From: Anaerolineae bacterium
Lineage (GTDB): Bacteria; Chloroflexota; Anaerolineae; Promineifilales; Promineifilaceae
Length of the DNA stretch: 36,336 nucleotides
Assembly (NCBI GenBank): GCA_028277515.1
Contig: JANQGC010000184.1
Coordinates: 1 to 36,336, forward strand
Direction: 5' to 3'
The notes beneath the pieces are model-generated. The model ran no database searches. It had not been told where the DNA came from and saw nothing but the letters and a program-made list of their open reading frames with translations. How positions within the stretch are numbered: position 1 is the first letter of the stretch; the number at the start of each line of letters is the position of its first letter. Of the stretch, positions 25,955-34,770 are shown one piece after another. The position numbers and the translations under genes were made by a program.

Positions 25955-26375
25955 ACCCTTTCTATTTCAAATGCCGATCAAGGTCATGACCTATGATATT
26001 GATTTTGTCCAAATTGTGCATAATGCGGTTTATATCCGTTGGCTGGAAGATTTGCGGACAGAACTAATGATTGGCACATATTCAATTGAGGATATGTTGG
26101 CTGATGGTCTAACCCCCATTTTAACGAAGACGGAGATTGAATATAGAAGCCCCATTCGCTTTGGGGATGCTGTTATGGGGCAAATGTGGGTGAGTAATCT
26201 CAGCCGCGTTCGCTGGACGGTGGAGGCAGAAATTTGGGCGGCGGATAAAATCGCTGCCTGGTCGCAGCAACAAGGCTACTTTGCCAGTTTGAAAACTTCG
26301 TGCCCGGTTCGGATTCCCAAACGATTAAAACAACGCTGGCTTGATGAGAAAGAGGTTATGACCAGTTCTCAATAA
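25947..26375 (+). CDS. Acyl-CoA thioesterase, hotdog fold (4HBT)
   Basis: The 142-residue protein has the 4HBT signature: MTYDIDFVQIVHNAVYIRWLEDLR near residues 13-36, with Asp in the usual catalytic position, followed by the central helix and beta strands (TEIEYRSPIRFGD). It likely hydrolyses acyl-CoA thioesters; the chain length is unknown. The start at 25947 (MSKPFLFQ) lies inside the last codons of lon and overlaps them by 8 nt, which suggests translational coupling. The frame stays open upstream within lon but without homology. Its 3' end overlaps the convergent E2 gene by 20 nt. Confidence 0.87.
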   Translation: MSKPFLFQMPIKVMTYDIDFVQIVHNAVYIRWLEDLRTELMIGTYSIEDMLADGLTPILTKTEIEYRSPIRFGDAVMGQMWVSNLSRVRWTVEAEIWAADKIAAWSQQQGYFASLKTSCPVRIPKRLKQRWLDEKEVMTSSQ

Positions 26376-27654
26376 TTTCTTTTATTGTGCTGACAAAGGC
26401 ATCGGCCGTCGCTCCATCCAAAATGCGGTGGTCAAATGTGAAGCTGGCATACGCTAACGGCCGGATAGCAATCGCGTCATCAATGACCTTTACTCTTTTC
26501 TCAATTTTGCCAAAGCCCAGGATTCCTGCCTGCGGTTGGTTGATGATTGGGGTGGCAAATAAGCTGCCTGATGTCCCATGATTGGTTATTGAAAAGGTTC
26601 CATCCAGTAGATCTTCTCTTGTTAGTTTTTTGTTGCGGGCGCGCTCGGTCAGGTCGTTGATCACGCGAGCCAATCCTAACAGGTTCATGCCGTCAGCCCC
26701 TTTAATCACCGGTACGGTCAATCCCCCCTTAACGGCTGCGGCCATGCCAATATTGATTTCTCTTTTGAGAATGATTCCGTCGTCTGACCAAACACTGTTG
26801 GCCATGGGATGTTTTTTCAAGGCCTGAACGGTTGCCGCAACCAAATAGACGGTAAATGTTAAATTGGCGCCGTCATGAGCGAAGTTTTCTTTATTCTGAG
26901 AACGGTGGGCAGCAACGGCCGAAAAGTCAATCTCAAATACGGTCGTAACATGGGGGCTGGTGTGTTTGCTTTGCACCATATGATCAGCGATGGCCCGGCG
27001 CATGGTGGTCATCGGCAGCAACTGGCCATCTGTGAGCGGAGCGTGTGATCTGGTTGTTTTTACCTCGGCCGGTATATTTTTTTGCTCCTCAACCTTCTCG
27101 ACTTCCGGTAGCTTTTCTTTAAGAAGTTGACTTTCTTCTATTATTGCTTGTTTTTGGGAACGCGTTTCGATGTAAGACAATATATCGTCTTTGGTCACTC
27201 GACCGTCTCTCCCTGTTCCTGGCACATGGGCAAGGTCAACGTCGTGCTTCGCGGCGATTCGGCCGACCAAAGGACTAATACGCCCGGTATATGGTTTTGC
27301 TGGTTTGGAGCTTTCCTGTTCAACCGTATCTTCAATCTCGTCATGAGCGGATGGACCATCCCCATTCTCGGCCGTTTGTTCAGGGCTACCCATCTTTTCA
27401 CCGTTAACTTTTTCACCCGGTTGGCCAATATAAGCCAACACCGTGTCAACGGGGATGGTTTCACCTTCATCCACTGCTAATTTTAATATAGTACCGGAGA
27501 CCTCGCTGGTGATTTCGGTCGTAACTTTATCGGTCTCCACCTCGGCTAATGGCTCAAACTCTTCGATTTCATCACCTTCACTGACCAACCATCGGGATAG
27601 CGTCCCTTCAATAACACCTTCGCCCATTTCCGGAAAAATGATCTCAGTACTCAT
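26356..27654 (-). CDS. 2-oxoacid dehydrogenase E2 (dihydrolipoamide acyltransferase)
   Basis: The 432-residue E2 transfers the acyl group to CoA in a 2-oxoacid dehydrogenase complex. The lipoyl domain (1-78) has K43 in ETDKVTT. A linker rich in E, P and S follows, then an E3-binding domain (about 122-160, ISPLVGRIAAKHDVDL and GRVTKDDIL). The catalytic domain ends with DHRILDG (H409, D413), and NHGTSGSLFATPIINQPQAGILG is typical. A branched-chain or broad 2-oxoacid substrate is likely because its partner is the fused E1 gene 9 nt upstream. No E3 is encoded here. Confidence 0.93.
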   Translation of the reverse strand: MSTEIIFPEMGEGVIEGTLSRWLVSEGDEIEEFEPLAEVETDKVTTEITSEVSGTILKLAVDEGETIPVDTVLAYIGQPGEKVNGEKMGSPEQTAENGDGPSAHDEIEDTVEQESSKPAKPYTGRISPLVGRIAAKHDVDLAHVPGTGRDGRVTKDDILSYIETRSQKQAIIEESQLLKEKLPEVEKVEEQKNIPAEVKTTRSHAPLTDGQLLPMTTMRRAIADHMVQSKHTSPHVTTVFEIDFSAVAAHRSQNKENFAHDGANLTFTVYLVAATVQALKKHPMANSVWSDDGIILKREINIGMAAAVKGGLTVPVIKGADGMNLLGLARVINDLTERARNKKLTREDLLDGTFSITNHGTSGSLFATPIINQPQAGILGFGKIEKRVKVIDDAIAIRPLAYASFTFDHRILDGATADAFVSTIKEIIENWS

Positions 27655-27663
27655 GCGACTCTC

Positions 27664-30114
27664 CTATTTATAAAATAATGGGTACTGTCGGGGATTTACT
27701 TCGTTCATCATTTCATAGACTGCACTGAATAAATCTTCGCTGCTTGGTTTTGAGAAATAACCGCCATCAGAACCATAGGCTGGCCGATGCTCTTTGGCCG
27801 TCACTGTTCTCGGTTCTGAGTCCAGCCAATAGAATCCCCCTTGTTTTTCGATGACTTGCTGCATCATGAAGGCCGTCGCTCCACCGGGGACATCTTCGTC
27901 CATGAATAAAATGCGGTTCGTTTTCTTTAATGACTCAAGAATCATTTCATGCCGGTCAAATGGTATGAGCGATTGAACATCAACAATTTCAATGTCAATT
28001 CCGACGCGCTCAAGTAATTCGGCCGTTTCCAGGGCAATGCGACATCCAGGACCGTAAGTAACCACTGTCAAATCTGTCCCCTGGCGCAAAATTTCAGGCA
28101 CGCCAAGCGGGATGGTGATTTCAGCGATATTATCGGGCATTCTCTCTTTTAAGCGGTAACCATTTAGAACTTCAACAACGAGACCGGGTTCATCCCCCAA
28201 CAATAAGGTGTTGTAAAAAGCTGCGGCCTGCGTCATATCGCGGGGAACGAGGACGTGCATGCCACGAACGAGATTTATGATACTGGACATGGGAGAACCG
28301 GCGTGCCAAATCCCTTCCAGTCTGTGACCCCTTGTGCTGACAATGACTGGAGCCTTTTGTCCACCCGCTGTTCGCCAATGCAACGTGGCCAGATCGTCAG
28401 ACATTATTTGTAGAGAATATAATAAATAATCCAAGTATTGGATTTCGGCGATAGGCCGCAGCCCACGAATCGCTAAGCCAATGGCCTGGCCAACAATCGT
28501 TATTTCACGGATTCCCGTATCGGCGACACGTAATTCTCCGTACTTTTCTTGCAATCCGGCATAAGTTTGATTGACACCTCCTAATTGACCGACATCTTCT
28601 CCAAAGGCTAGAACACGTGGGTCGCGAGACAACATGGCATCGAAGGCTGCATTTAGAATCTGGAAACCACTAACAGTTGGCGAGTTCTCTGAATATATTG
28701 GATCAACCTGTTGTACATGCATGGTTGAAAATGCGGATTCACTGTAGAGATGGGCACCTAGCTGTTTTTCATTTGATGTTTTATTTTCTTGAAACCAGGA
28801 TGCTAAATTGTCCCGCTCCTGGACCGGTTCATCTTTAACTAAAATGAGGGCTTTTTGGATGGCTGCAAAGATATCTTTACGGAATGGGGTTGGCTTGCGC
28901 ATCAGCTTGCGCCTGATATTCTCTAATTCCTGCCGATTGTTGGATGTTGATTCCAAAGCCTGTATGAGATTGGCGACTTCTTGTCGTTCGCGAAATATGG
29001 GTAAGGAAAAAGCCTTCCAGGCTTTCAAACGAATATTTTCGACTATTTTACCGGCATTGCGATCTGCCTGATCAAGTTCTCCTGGGGTGGCCACTTGTTG
29101 GTCAATGATCCAATCTCTAAATTTGTTGATGCAATCATATTCTTCTTCCCAGGCGAGTCGCTCCTCCGTTTTATACCTTTCGTGGCTGCCGGATGTGGAA
29201 TGGCCCTGGGGTTGGGTCATTTCAATGACATGGATGATCGCTGGAATATGATCCTGCCGGGCATGTTTGGCAGCTCTGGCATACGCTTCAATCAGACCAA
29301 TATAATTCCACCCCGGCACGGTATAAATGTCAAAGCCCTCATCCGATCCTTTTTCTCGTTGAAATCCGCTGAGTAATTCAGAGAGATTACGCTTCGTGAT
29401 TTGAAATTCATTGGTAACGGAAATGCCGTAATCATCATCCCAGATAGATATGATTACCGGTGAACGGAGGACGCCTATGGCATTGACGGCCTCCCAGAAC
29501 ATGCCTTCGGCACATGATGCATTGCCGATGGTTCCAAAGGCGATTTCATTACCATTTTTTGAAAACTGGGAGAGATGTTTAAGACTTTTCAATTCCCTAT
29601 ATAGTCTGGAAGCGTAACCAAGGCCAACCAGACGAGGCATTTGGGCGCCGGTAGGGGATAAATCGGCCGATGTATTGAACATCTCTGTCTGATCGCGCCA
29701 TGTACCATCATCATTTAACAGACGGGTCGCATAATGGGAATTCATTTGTCGTCCTGCGGAGTGAGGATCGGCCGATTTATCGGTATGGGCATACAGTTGT
29801 GCAAAGAATTGCTGGATATTTGATTGGCCAAGGGCGAACATAAATGTCTGATCGCGATAATATCCGGATCGAAAATCTCCTTTTTGGAATGCTTTAGCCA
29901 TAGCAATTTGGGCTAATTCCTTTCCTCCGCCAAATATGCCGAATTTGGCCTTGCCGCTTAATACTTCGCGACGTCCAATCAGGCTTGCCTGCCGGCTTTG
30001 CACAATCAAATTGTAATCTCTAAGAATTTCGGCTCTTGTTAAGGTTAATCTTGGGGTTTCTATTATTGTCGTAAAATTTTCTTTCTCTGTATCAGGCTTG
30101 TTTAAGTCAAGCAT
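27664..30114 (-). CDS. 2-oxoacid dehydrogenase E1, fused alpha and beta subunits
   Basis: The 816-residue protein joins the E1 alpha and beta chains, usually separate, into one TPP-dependent decarboxylase. The alpha half (about 20-440) has FGGGKELAQIAMAKAF, GTIGNASCAEGMFWEAVNAI, DDYGISV for TPP/Mg binding and GHSTSGSHERYKTEER. The beta half (about 465-816) has LAFGEDVGQLGGVNQTYAGLQ, IRGLRPIAEIQYLDYL, RGHRLEGIWHAGSP and VTYGPGCR. Such fusions are mostly annotated as branched-chain 2-oxoacid dehydrogenases in Bacteroidetes and Chloroflexi. AGGAG precedes the ATG by 7 nt. With E2 it forms a two-gene operon. A repeat element lies just upstream, at 30159-30216. Confidence 0.93.
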   Translation of the reverse strand: MLDLNKPDTEKENFTTIIETPRLTLTRAEILRDYNLIVQSRQASLIGRREVLSGKAKFGIFGGGKELAQIAMAKAFQKGDFRSGYYRDQTFMFALGQSNIQQFFAQLYAHTDKSADPHSAGRQMNSHYATRLLNDDGTWRDQTEMFNTSADLSPTGAQMPRLVGLGYASRLYRELKSLKHLSQFSKNGNEIAFGTIGNASCAEGMFWEAVNAIGVLRSPVIISIWDDDYGISVTNEFQITKRNLSELLSGFQREKGSDEGFDIYTVPGWNYIGLIEAYARAAKHARQDHIPAIIHVIEMTQPQGHSTSGSHERYKTEERLAWEEEYDCINKFRDWIIDQQVATPGELDQADRNAGKIVENIRLKAWKAFSLPIFRERQEVANLIQALESTSNNRQELENIRRKLMRKPTPFRKDIFAAIQKALILVKDEPVQERDNLASWFQENKTSNEKQLGAHLYSESAFSTMHVQQVDPIYSENSPTVSGFQILNAAFDAMLSRDPRVLAFGEDVGQLGGVNQTYAGLQEKYGELRVADTGIREITIVGQAIGLAIRGLRPIAEIQYLDYLLYSLQIMSDDLATLHWRTAGGQKAPVIVSTRGHRLEGIWHAGSPMSSIINLVRGMHVLVPRDMTQAAAFYNTLLLGDEPGLVVEVLNGYRLKERMPDNIAEITIPLGVPEILRQGTDLTVVTYGPGCRIALETAELLERVGIDIEIVDVQSLIPFDRHEMILESLKKTNRILFMDEDVPGGATAFMMQQVIEKQGGFYWLDSEPRTVTAKEHRPAYGSDGGYFSKPSSEDLFSAVYEMMNEVNPRQYPLFYK

Positions 30115-30158
30115 TCTTTCTCCTATAACGGGGTAATTTTCTAAATAATTTAAGTTAT

Positions 30159-30216
30159 GTGACAGTCACTTTGGTCATCATTTGAGTGACAACAAAGTCA
30201 GGAAAGTGACTGTCAC
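30159..30216. repeat. GTGACWGTCAC inverted-repeat element, copy C
   Basis: GTGACAGTCACTTT (30159-30172) and AAAGTGACTGTCAC (30203-30216) form a perfect 14-bp inverted repeat with a 30-nt spacer, which itself contains a GTGAC half-site. The element ends 15 nt after the lipoprotein stop and 44 nt upstream of the E1 start. Confidence 0.85.
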
Positions 30217-30231
30217 TTATTAAGAAAAAAC

Positions 30232-30873
30232 TTATTGGTTTAATGGAGTCACTGAGAAATTATCAAACTGAACCTGAACACCACCTTGACCCAAAGTTTG
30301 GGCGAAAAGACCGATATCTCCCTCAGGAAAATTGTTATCCGTCACACGGCCCACTTCTTGTTCGTTTACATAGAATATCATATTCCCGCTTTCAGCTTCA
30401 ACTTTAAGCGTATTTAATTGATTTAAACCTTGATTAATAGCCGGGGATTGAAACCAATGTTGGCCAATGATCGCCTGTTCTTCTGCCTGGTCGCGATATC
30501 TACCAACCCAGACGTAACCATCACCGCTGATTTTGAAGAGATAAAAATCGCCACTATCCGTGTCGGCGCGAATTAACATACCATAACCGTTATCCAATGG
30601 TCCAGCTATTTGAGTCGCTTCAACTTGATAGACACCATCAGCAAAGTTTTCTCCACCGGAAGCCCAGCGGCTAATGTCATCCCCTTTAATTAATAGATTA
30701 TATGTCCCATCAACGATCTTACCTTCTGTATAAGCATCGTCACCACTACTCCAATCGCCAGGATTGTCGAATGTTTCCGAATAGGATGGGCCAGTTTGCC
30801 CGCTGCAGGCTGTAAGAATTGCTAGAGCAAGGCTCAATATAATCAGCCACAATAAAGGGCGAATTTGCTGCAT
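30232..30873 (-). CDS. Lipoprotein with a beta-sandwich (LamG/DUF1080-like) domain
   Basis: The 213-residue protein is a predicted lipoprotein: the signal ends in ILTAC with C23 lipidated. The mature part (YSETFDNPGDWSSG, then GMLIRADTDSGDFYLFKISGDG, then DIGLFAQTLGQGGVQVQFDNFSV) has the layout of the concanavalin-like 3-keto-disaccharide hydrolase/DUF1080 domain, which often binds glycans. No catalytic claim is possible. ATG at 30873 is chosen because it yields a compact signal peptide; a TTG at 30891 is in frame but adds residues before it. It follows the YfhO-like gene on the same strand after about 150 nt. Confidence 0.75.
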   Translation of the reverse strand: MQQIRPLLWLIILSLALAILTACSGQTGPSYSETFDNPGDWSSGDDAYTEGKIVDGTYNLLIKGDDISRWASGGENFADGVYQVEATQIAGPLDNGYGMLIRADTDSGDFYLFKISGDGYVWVGRYRDQAEEQAIIGQHWFQSPAINQGLNQLNTLKVEAESGNMIFYVNEQEVGRVTDNNFPEGDIGLFAQTLGQGGVQVQFDNFSVTPLNQ

Positions 30874-31025
30874 AATTAATTCCAACCTCAAGTAAATTTG
30901 GAAGAATAAGAGATTTCAACGATTCTCCAATGATTGTACAAGGCCAATCTAACTTTAGCGAGAGAATTTGAGGTGTTCTAATTGTGATCCTTTAATATAA
31001 GCAATTGACTTATGACGCAATTTGC

Positions 31026-33311
31026 TCATCTTGATTTCCGCTTTTCCCTTAGCAAAACGAAAAACAGAGCGATTAAGATCGACCAGGTTAAAATGGATAT
31101 AACGAGACCCGATGTCCACCCGGCAGGCGCGAACCACATTTCAATGATGTGTTCCCCGGCCGGTAATTTGACAGCCCGTAGGGCATAATCAGCCACAAGC
31201 ACCGGTGTTTCTTGCTCATTTACCGTCGCTTTCCACCCAGGATGATATAAATCACTCACTAAAAAATAGGCCGGATATTCTGTTTCAACCACAAATGACA
31301 TGCGATTTAGCCCATAGCTTAGGACATTGATCGCGGTTTGGCCCAGGCCGGACTGCTGTAAATCTGTACCTGATTCCAAAATGATTGTTTGCAGTGGATC
31401 AAAACTTTCCTGATGGATGGCTTCAAAGGCGGTACTGCTGTCTGAAACCACTCGCGCGTTCGGTATGAGATTAACCCGCGGAAGCGCCCCGGTGTTTAGA
31501 TAAATGTTCACAACGGGATCTTCGTTGAAAACAGGAGGTATTAAAGTTGTATCCACCGGCGGGGTGTTTTTCCCACCAATGACATATTTTGTGCCGAGAA
31601 GGTTGTATAAGGGAGACCCGCGATAACCGACGGAGCCAATATATGCGGCATAGCGAGAAAGTTCCAATGGATTGTAAACGCCACTAATGGAAAATAAGCC
31701 TTCCATTTGTGGCAAATTGGGCTGCCACTTCCCTGTAGCGATGTCAATTCGATGTAATCCAGGGTCGGACTTTAAATATTCTAACGCCGGGCTGTCAATT
31801 GCAAATCCCGGCATGGGAGTGTTCCATTCAACCTCGACATACCAACCTAACATAATGAGATCGATAGCCACCAGAGAGATTGTAAAAAAACCAAATCGTT
31901 TTTTATTAATCCAATTTTTATTCCGAGCAAAAATTAACAGAATGCCGGCCACGGCCAGGATAATGAACGCCAGGATTGATCCGATCATTTGCTGTTGATG
32001 ATGGGGGACCTGGACAATATTTTGGCTATATTGCCCAATAAAGATCGTGATGAAGAATATTAAAGCGACAATTGAACCAATGAAAAAAATGCGATTGATG
32101 GTTGTTCTTTTAATTAATGTATTGGCTCCCATAGCTGCCAGTACGGCAATGCTAAAATCGAATAGCAGAACGAAGCGAGCTGGAACTTGAAAAGGGAATG
32201 AGGGGATTGCCTGTAAGATTAAAGGATATAACGGGGTATTGGAGCCTAAGGCTAAAAGAAGGAAGAAAACGGCCGCTATTGTAAAAAACAGGGTTAATTT
32301 ACTCCTTTGATAAACGATGGCTACCGCAGCCAGGAACAACGTTAGAACGCCGGCATAACCATATTCAACGCGCGCCCATTCCGCCCAAAATCGGTCCTCG
32401 CCCCGGCCGAAAAAATCTGGAGCCAGAATGCCCAGGAGGCCGCGCCAGGGTAAGGAGTAGTTGACTGATTGTTCGGCCGAAAATCCTGACCGCACGGTAT
32501 ATTGCACCCCCGCCAATGATGGTAGCAAGGTGAGAGCTGCAACCCCAAATCCTGTAACACCAAGGATGATCAAGGAGATTAATGGGCCGGCTGACCGTCC
32601 GGCAATGCCACGAAAAAGGGCATATATACCAAGAAACGTGGCAATTAAGAAAGTCATCTGGCCATGCCCGGCCAGGATTGCAATTCCAAAGGAAGCACCG
32701 CCCCCAATCGCCCAAAGGGTTTGCTCCCTTGTGTCTGAAGATAAAATTGATCGATGCAGGCTAAGAAAAGCGACAGGTAGCCAGGCTGCTACGGCAATCA
32801 AGTTCAGATTGCCGATGTGAGTGATAAATACACCGGAGAACATGAAGGCGATGCTACCGATTACGGCCGCTGAACGCGGTAATGGTTCTCTTTCAGGCAG
32901 AAGACGCAAGCAGAAGTACATTGCTGCACCGGCGAAGAAGAAGTGCCAGATCACCAATCCCTGGATGGCACGATAAGAAAAATTGGGATTCACCAGAAAA
33001 AGGAGCAAATTGATTGGATAAAAAATGCCGTTTTGATTATCGGAAATAAACGGAGCGCCGGCATATTGGTATGGGTTCCAGAGTGGAATGGCTCCTTGCC
33101 ATAAACTCTCGCTGGCGAAACGGTACATGGGAAAAATGAATGACACCGAATCACCGCCACCACGCGGAAGCCAGGCTCCACCAATGACGACCGGCCAGAA
33201 AAAGAGCAGGGTTAATCCGGCTAAGAAGGCGATGACCAATAGATCTTTTCGCCAATTTGCTTTGACATAAGCCGGCAGGTTAAAAGCCCCGTTAGATTGG
33301 GTTTGTGTCAT
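31026..33311 (-). CDS. YfhO-like polytopic membrane protein
   Basis: The 761-residue protein has about 12-13 hydrophobic helices and a large non-membrane C-terminal part (about 500-710) before a last helix. The N-terminal GGDSVSFIFPMYRF and PLWNPYQYAGAPFISDNQNGIFYPINLL are typical of the YfhO family (GT-C-like membrane proteins linked to lipoteichoic-acid or cell-wall glycosylation). The C-terminal segment VSDLYHPGWKATVNEQETPVLVADYALRAV is also characteristic. The exact reaction is unknown. A TTGATT/TATAAT promoter lies upstream. The leader is pyrimidine-rich and lacks a Shine-Dalgarno. Confidence 0.82.
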   Translation of the reverse strand: MTQTQSNGAFNLPAYVKANWRKDLLVIAFLAGLTLLFFWPVVIGGAWLPRGGGDSVSFIFPMYRFASESLWQGAIPLWNPYQYAGAPFISDNQNGIFYPINLLLFLVNPNFSYRAIQGLVIWHFFFAGAAMYFCLRLLPEREPLPRSAAVIGSIAFMFSGVFITHIGNLNLIAVAAWLPVAFLSLHRSILSSDTREQTLWAIGGGASFGIAILAGHGQMTFLIATFLGIYALFRGIAGRSAGPLISLIILGVTGFGVAALTLLPSLAGVQYTVRSGFSAEQSVNYSLPWRGLLGILAPDFFGRGEDRFWAEWARVEYGYAGVLTLFLAAVAIVYQRSKLTLFFTIAAVFFLLLALGSNTPLYPLILQAIPSFPFQVPARFVLLFDFSIAVLAAMGANTLIKRTTINRIFFIGSIVALIFFITIFIGQYSQNIVQVPHHQQQMIGSILAFIILAVAGILLIFARNKNWINKKRFGFFTISLVAIDLIMLGWYVEVEWNTPMPGFAIDSPALEYLKSDPGLHRIDIATGKWQPNLPQMEGLFSISGVYNPLELSRYAAYIGSVGYRGSPLYNLLGTKYVIGGKNTPPVDTTLIPPVFNEDPVVNIYLNTGALPRVNLIPNARVVSDSSTAFEAIHQESFDPLQTIILESGTDLQQSGLGQTAINVLSYGLNRMSFVVETEYPAYFLVSDLYHPGWKATVNEQETPVLVADYALRAVKLPAGEHIIEMWFAPAGWTSGLVISILTWSILIALFFVLLREKRKSR

Positions 33312-33334
33312 GGTTAAGGAAAGGAAGGAGCCGG

Positions 33335-33364
33335 ATTATAGACGGTCTTGTAAGATGAAATCAA
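33335..33364 (-). promoter_or_regulatory. Sigma70 promoter of the YfhO-like gene
   Basis: TTGATT (33359-33364) and a perfect TATAAT (33335-33340) are 18 nt apart, overlapping the end of the upstream phosphatase gene. The leader would be about 17 nt. Confidence 0.6.
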
Positions 33365-34143
33365 GCAGGTTCTTCATCCTGGATCACAGACATGACCTGG
33401 TTAAATAATAGCTGGTTCGTCGCCATACTTTCGTCAGCATGGATGGTTGGATTACCTTTCCAGTCGGTGAAGGTTCCTCCCGCTTCTTCCATGATGACCT
33501 GGAAAGGAGCTGAATCCCATATATGCATGGCCGGATCGAGCATGATTTCAGCGCGTCCGGTAGCCACTAATAAATAACCATAGGCGTCGCCCCATGTTCT
33601 TTGAATATAGGTGCGTTCGACAAGCCGCTGCCATGCGGCTTCTTTGTCTCCGAAATAATTAAGCCCAGATGTTAGCAGAACGGCGTTTGCCAATTGATCG
33701 ACATTAGAAACATTCACCCTGCGGCCGTTCAAAAAGCAGCCACCATCACGTACAGCATAAATCGTTTCTCCCAGGGCGGGGAAATTGGCCACACCAAGCA
33801 AGGTTTTTTCACCATCAAGTAAGGCAATCAAGTTGCTGAATAATGGAACGCCACTGACGAAAGTTTTTGTGCCATCAATGGGATCGATGACCCATTTAAA
33901 TTCAGATTTGTGATCCGTATGACCATATTCTTCCCCTAGAATGGAGTGGTCTGGCCAATATTCCTGGATCAACTGCCGTATTTTTTGTTCCGCTTCCTGG
34001 TCGGCGATGGTAACGGGTGTATTGTCATGTTTTCGGTCCGTTTTAACCCCTGTTTGAAAGTGGCCAAGGGTAATTCTCCCAGCGAGCCAGGCAGCTTCTA
34101 AGGCAAATTCTAGGAGTGTTGATTCTTTAGGATGAACTGTCAT
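33361..34143 (-). CDS. Inositol monophosphatase family phosphatase
   Basis: The 260-residue protein is a Mg-dependent sugar or histidinol phosphatase. The metal and catalytic motifs G70-E-E72 (ILGEEYG), D87-P-I-D90-G-T92 and the late HIWDSAPFQVIMEEAGG are all present. The VTIADQEAEQ element near 44-53 and GDAYGYLLVATGRAEIMLD lean to the HisN-type histidinol phosphatase branch, but inositol-1-phosphate or another sugar phosphate is possible. It lies 48 nt after the S2P-like gene, so it is probably in the holB operon. Confidence 0.87.
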   Translation of the reverse strand: MTVHPKESTLLEFALEAAWLAGRITLGHFQTGVKTDRKHDNTPVTIADQEAEQKIRQLIQEYWPDHSILGEEYGHTDHKSEFKWVIDPIDGTKTFVSGVPLFSNLIALLDGEKTLLGVANFPALGETIYAVRDGGCFLNGRRVNVSNVDQLANAVLLTSGLNYFGDKEAAWQRLVERTYIQRTWGDAYGYLLVATGRAEIMLDPAMHIWDSAPFQVIMEEAGGTFTDWKGNPTIHADESMATNQLLFNQVMSVIQDEEPA

Positions 34144-34191
34144 ATGTTGATAACCAAATGAGTTAAATTCTAAAAAAATGTGGGTGAGAAA

Positions 34192-34770
34192 TCAATTCAG
34201 GTTAAGAAATTGGCTTCCACGGCGGCGATGCCCCCACCAATGGAGGATAGTGCTGCCATCTGTAAAACCTAAAGGGAGTAAGGCGCCGATTGTAAAAACT
34301 AACAGGTTATCCAGGAAGGTAAAATAGGTGAGTAATAAAGCTGTACCACCAATGGGCCGAAGGACTAAAGCAATCATGCCGGAAATTAAAGCGAAGGCGA
34401 GGCTAAATATAGGACCTCCTAAGGCGCGTTGAATATGGACATCGGCGGCTAACATCCCCTCGTTTTTGGGGTATTTTGAGCTGGCCAGCGGCCCCCAAAA
34501 TTCCATACCTTCCATCGGATGGCCCGTTTGTTCGGCCATGCCCGCATGCCCGATTTGATGCCAGCCTTCAGAAATAAAGTGGATGGTCAACGCCATTATC
34601 CCGCCGATGACGGCCGTTGCCGGCTTTAATTTAAATACCTTTAGACCTAGAAAACTGACAACAGCCCAAATTAATATTGCGGCCGGAAATACGGAAGGTT
34701 TGGCATAAATATTCAATCCTTGGAATTCTCCGAGTTTAATCGATTGATTTAGCAAGTTCTTATTGTTCAT
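34192..34770 (-). CDS. Degenerate site-2-protease (M50)-like membrane protein
   Basis: The 192-residue protein has about four to five hydrophobic segments and follows the plan of M50 site-2 proteases. The N-terminal GEFQGLNIYAKPSVFPAAIL corresponds to the usual first strand and helix. H71-Q-I-G-H75-A occupies the place of HExxHA, GGP at 118-120 resembles the AGP element, and LLPLGFTDGSTIL (D171) resembles the LLPxxPLDGG motif. The catalytic Glu is replaced by Gln72, so it is probably not a protease, although metal ligands H71, H75 and D171 remain. Its ATG overlaps the holB stop (ATGA), so it is translationally coupled. The family assignment is from motif order only. Confidence 0.7.
   Translation of the reverse strand: MNNKNLLNQSIKLGEFQGLNIYAKPSVFPAAILIWAVVSFLGLKVFKLKPATAVIGGIMALTIHFISEGWHQIGHAGMAEQTGHPMEGMEFWGPLASSKYPKNEGMLAADVHIQRALGGPIFSLAFALISGMIALVLRPIGGTALLLTYFTFLDNLLVFTIGALLPLGFTDGSTILHWWGHRRRGSQFLNLN

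Noticed and set aside
27127..27673. Long open frames on the plus strand opposite E2
   Set aside because: They lie antisense to a gene with full family motifs and show no ribosome sites or recognisable protein features.
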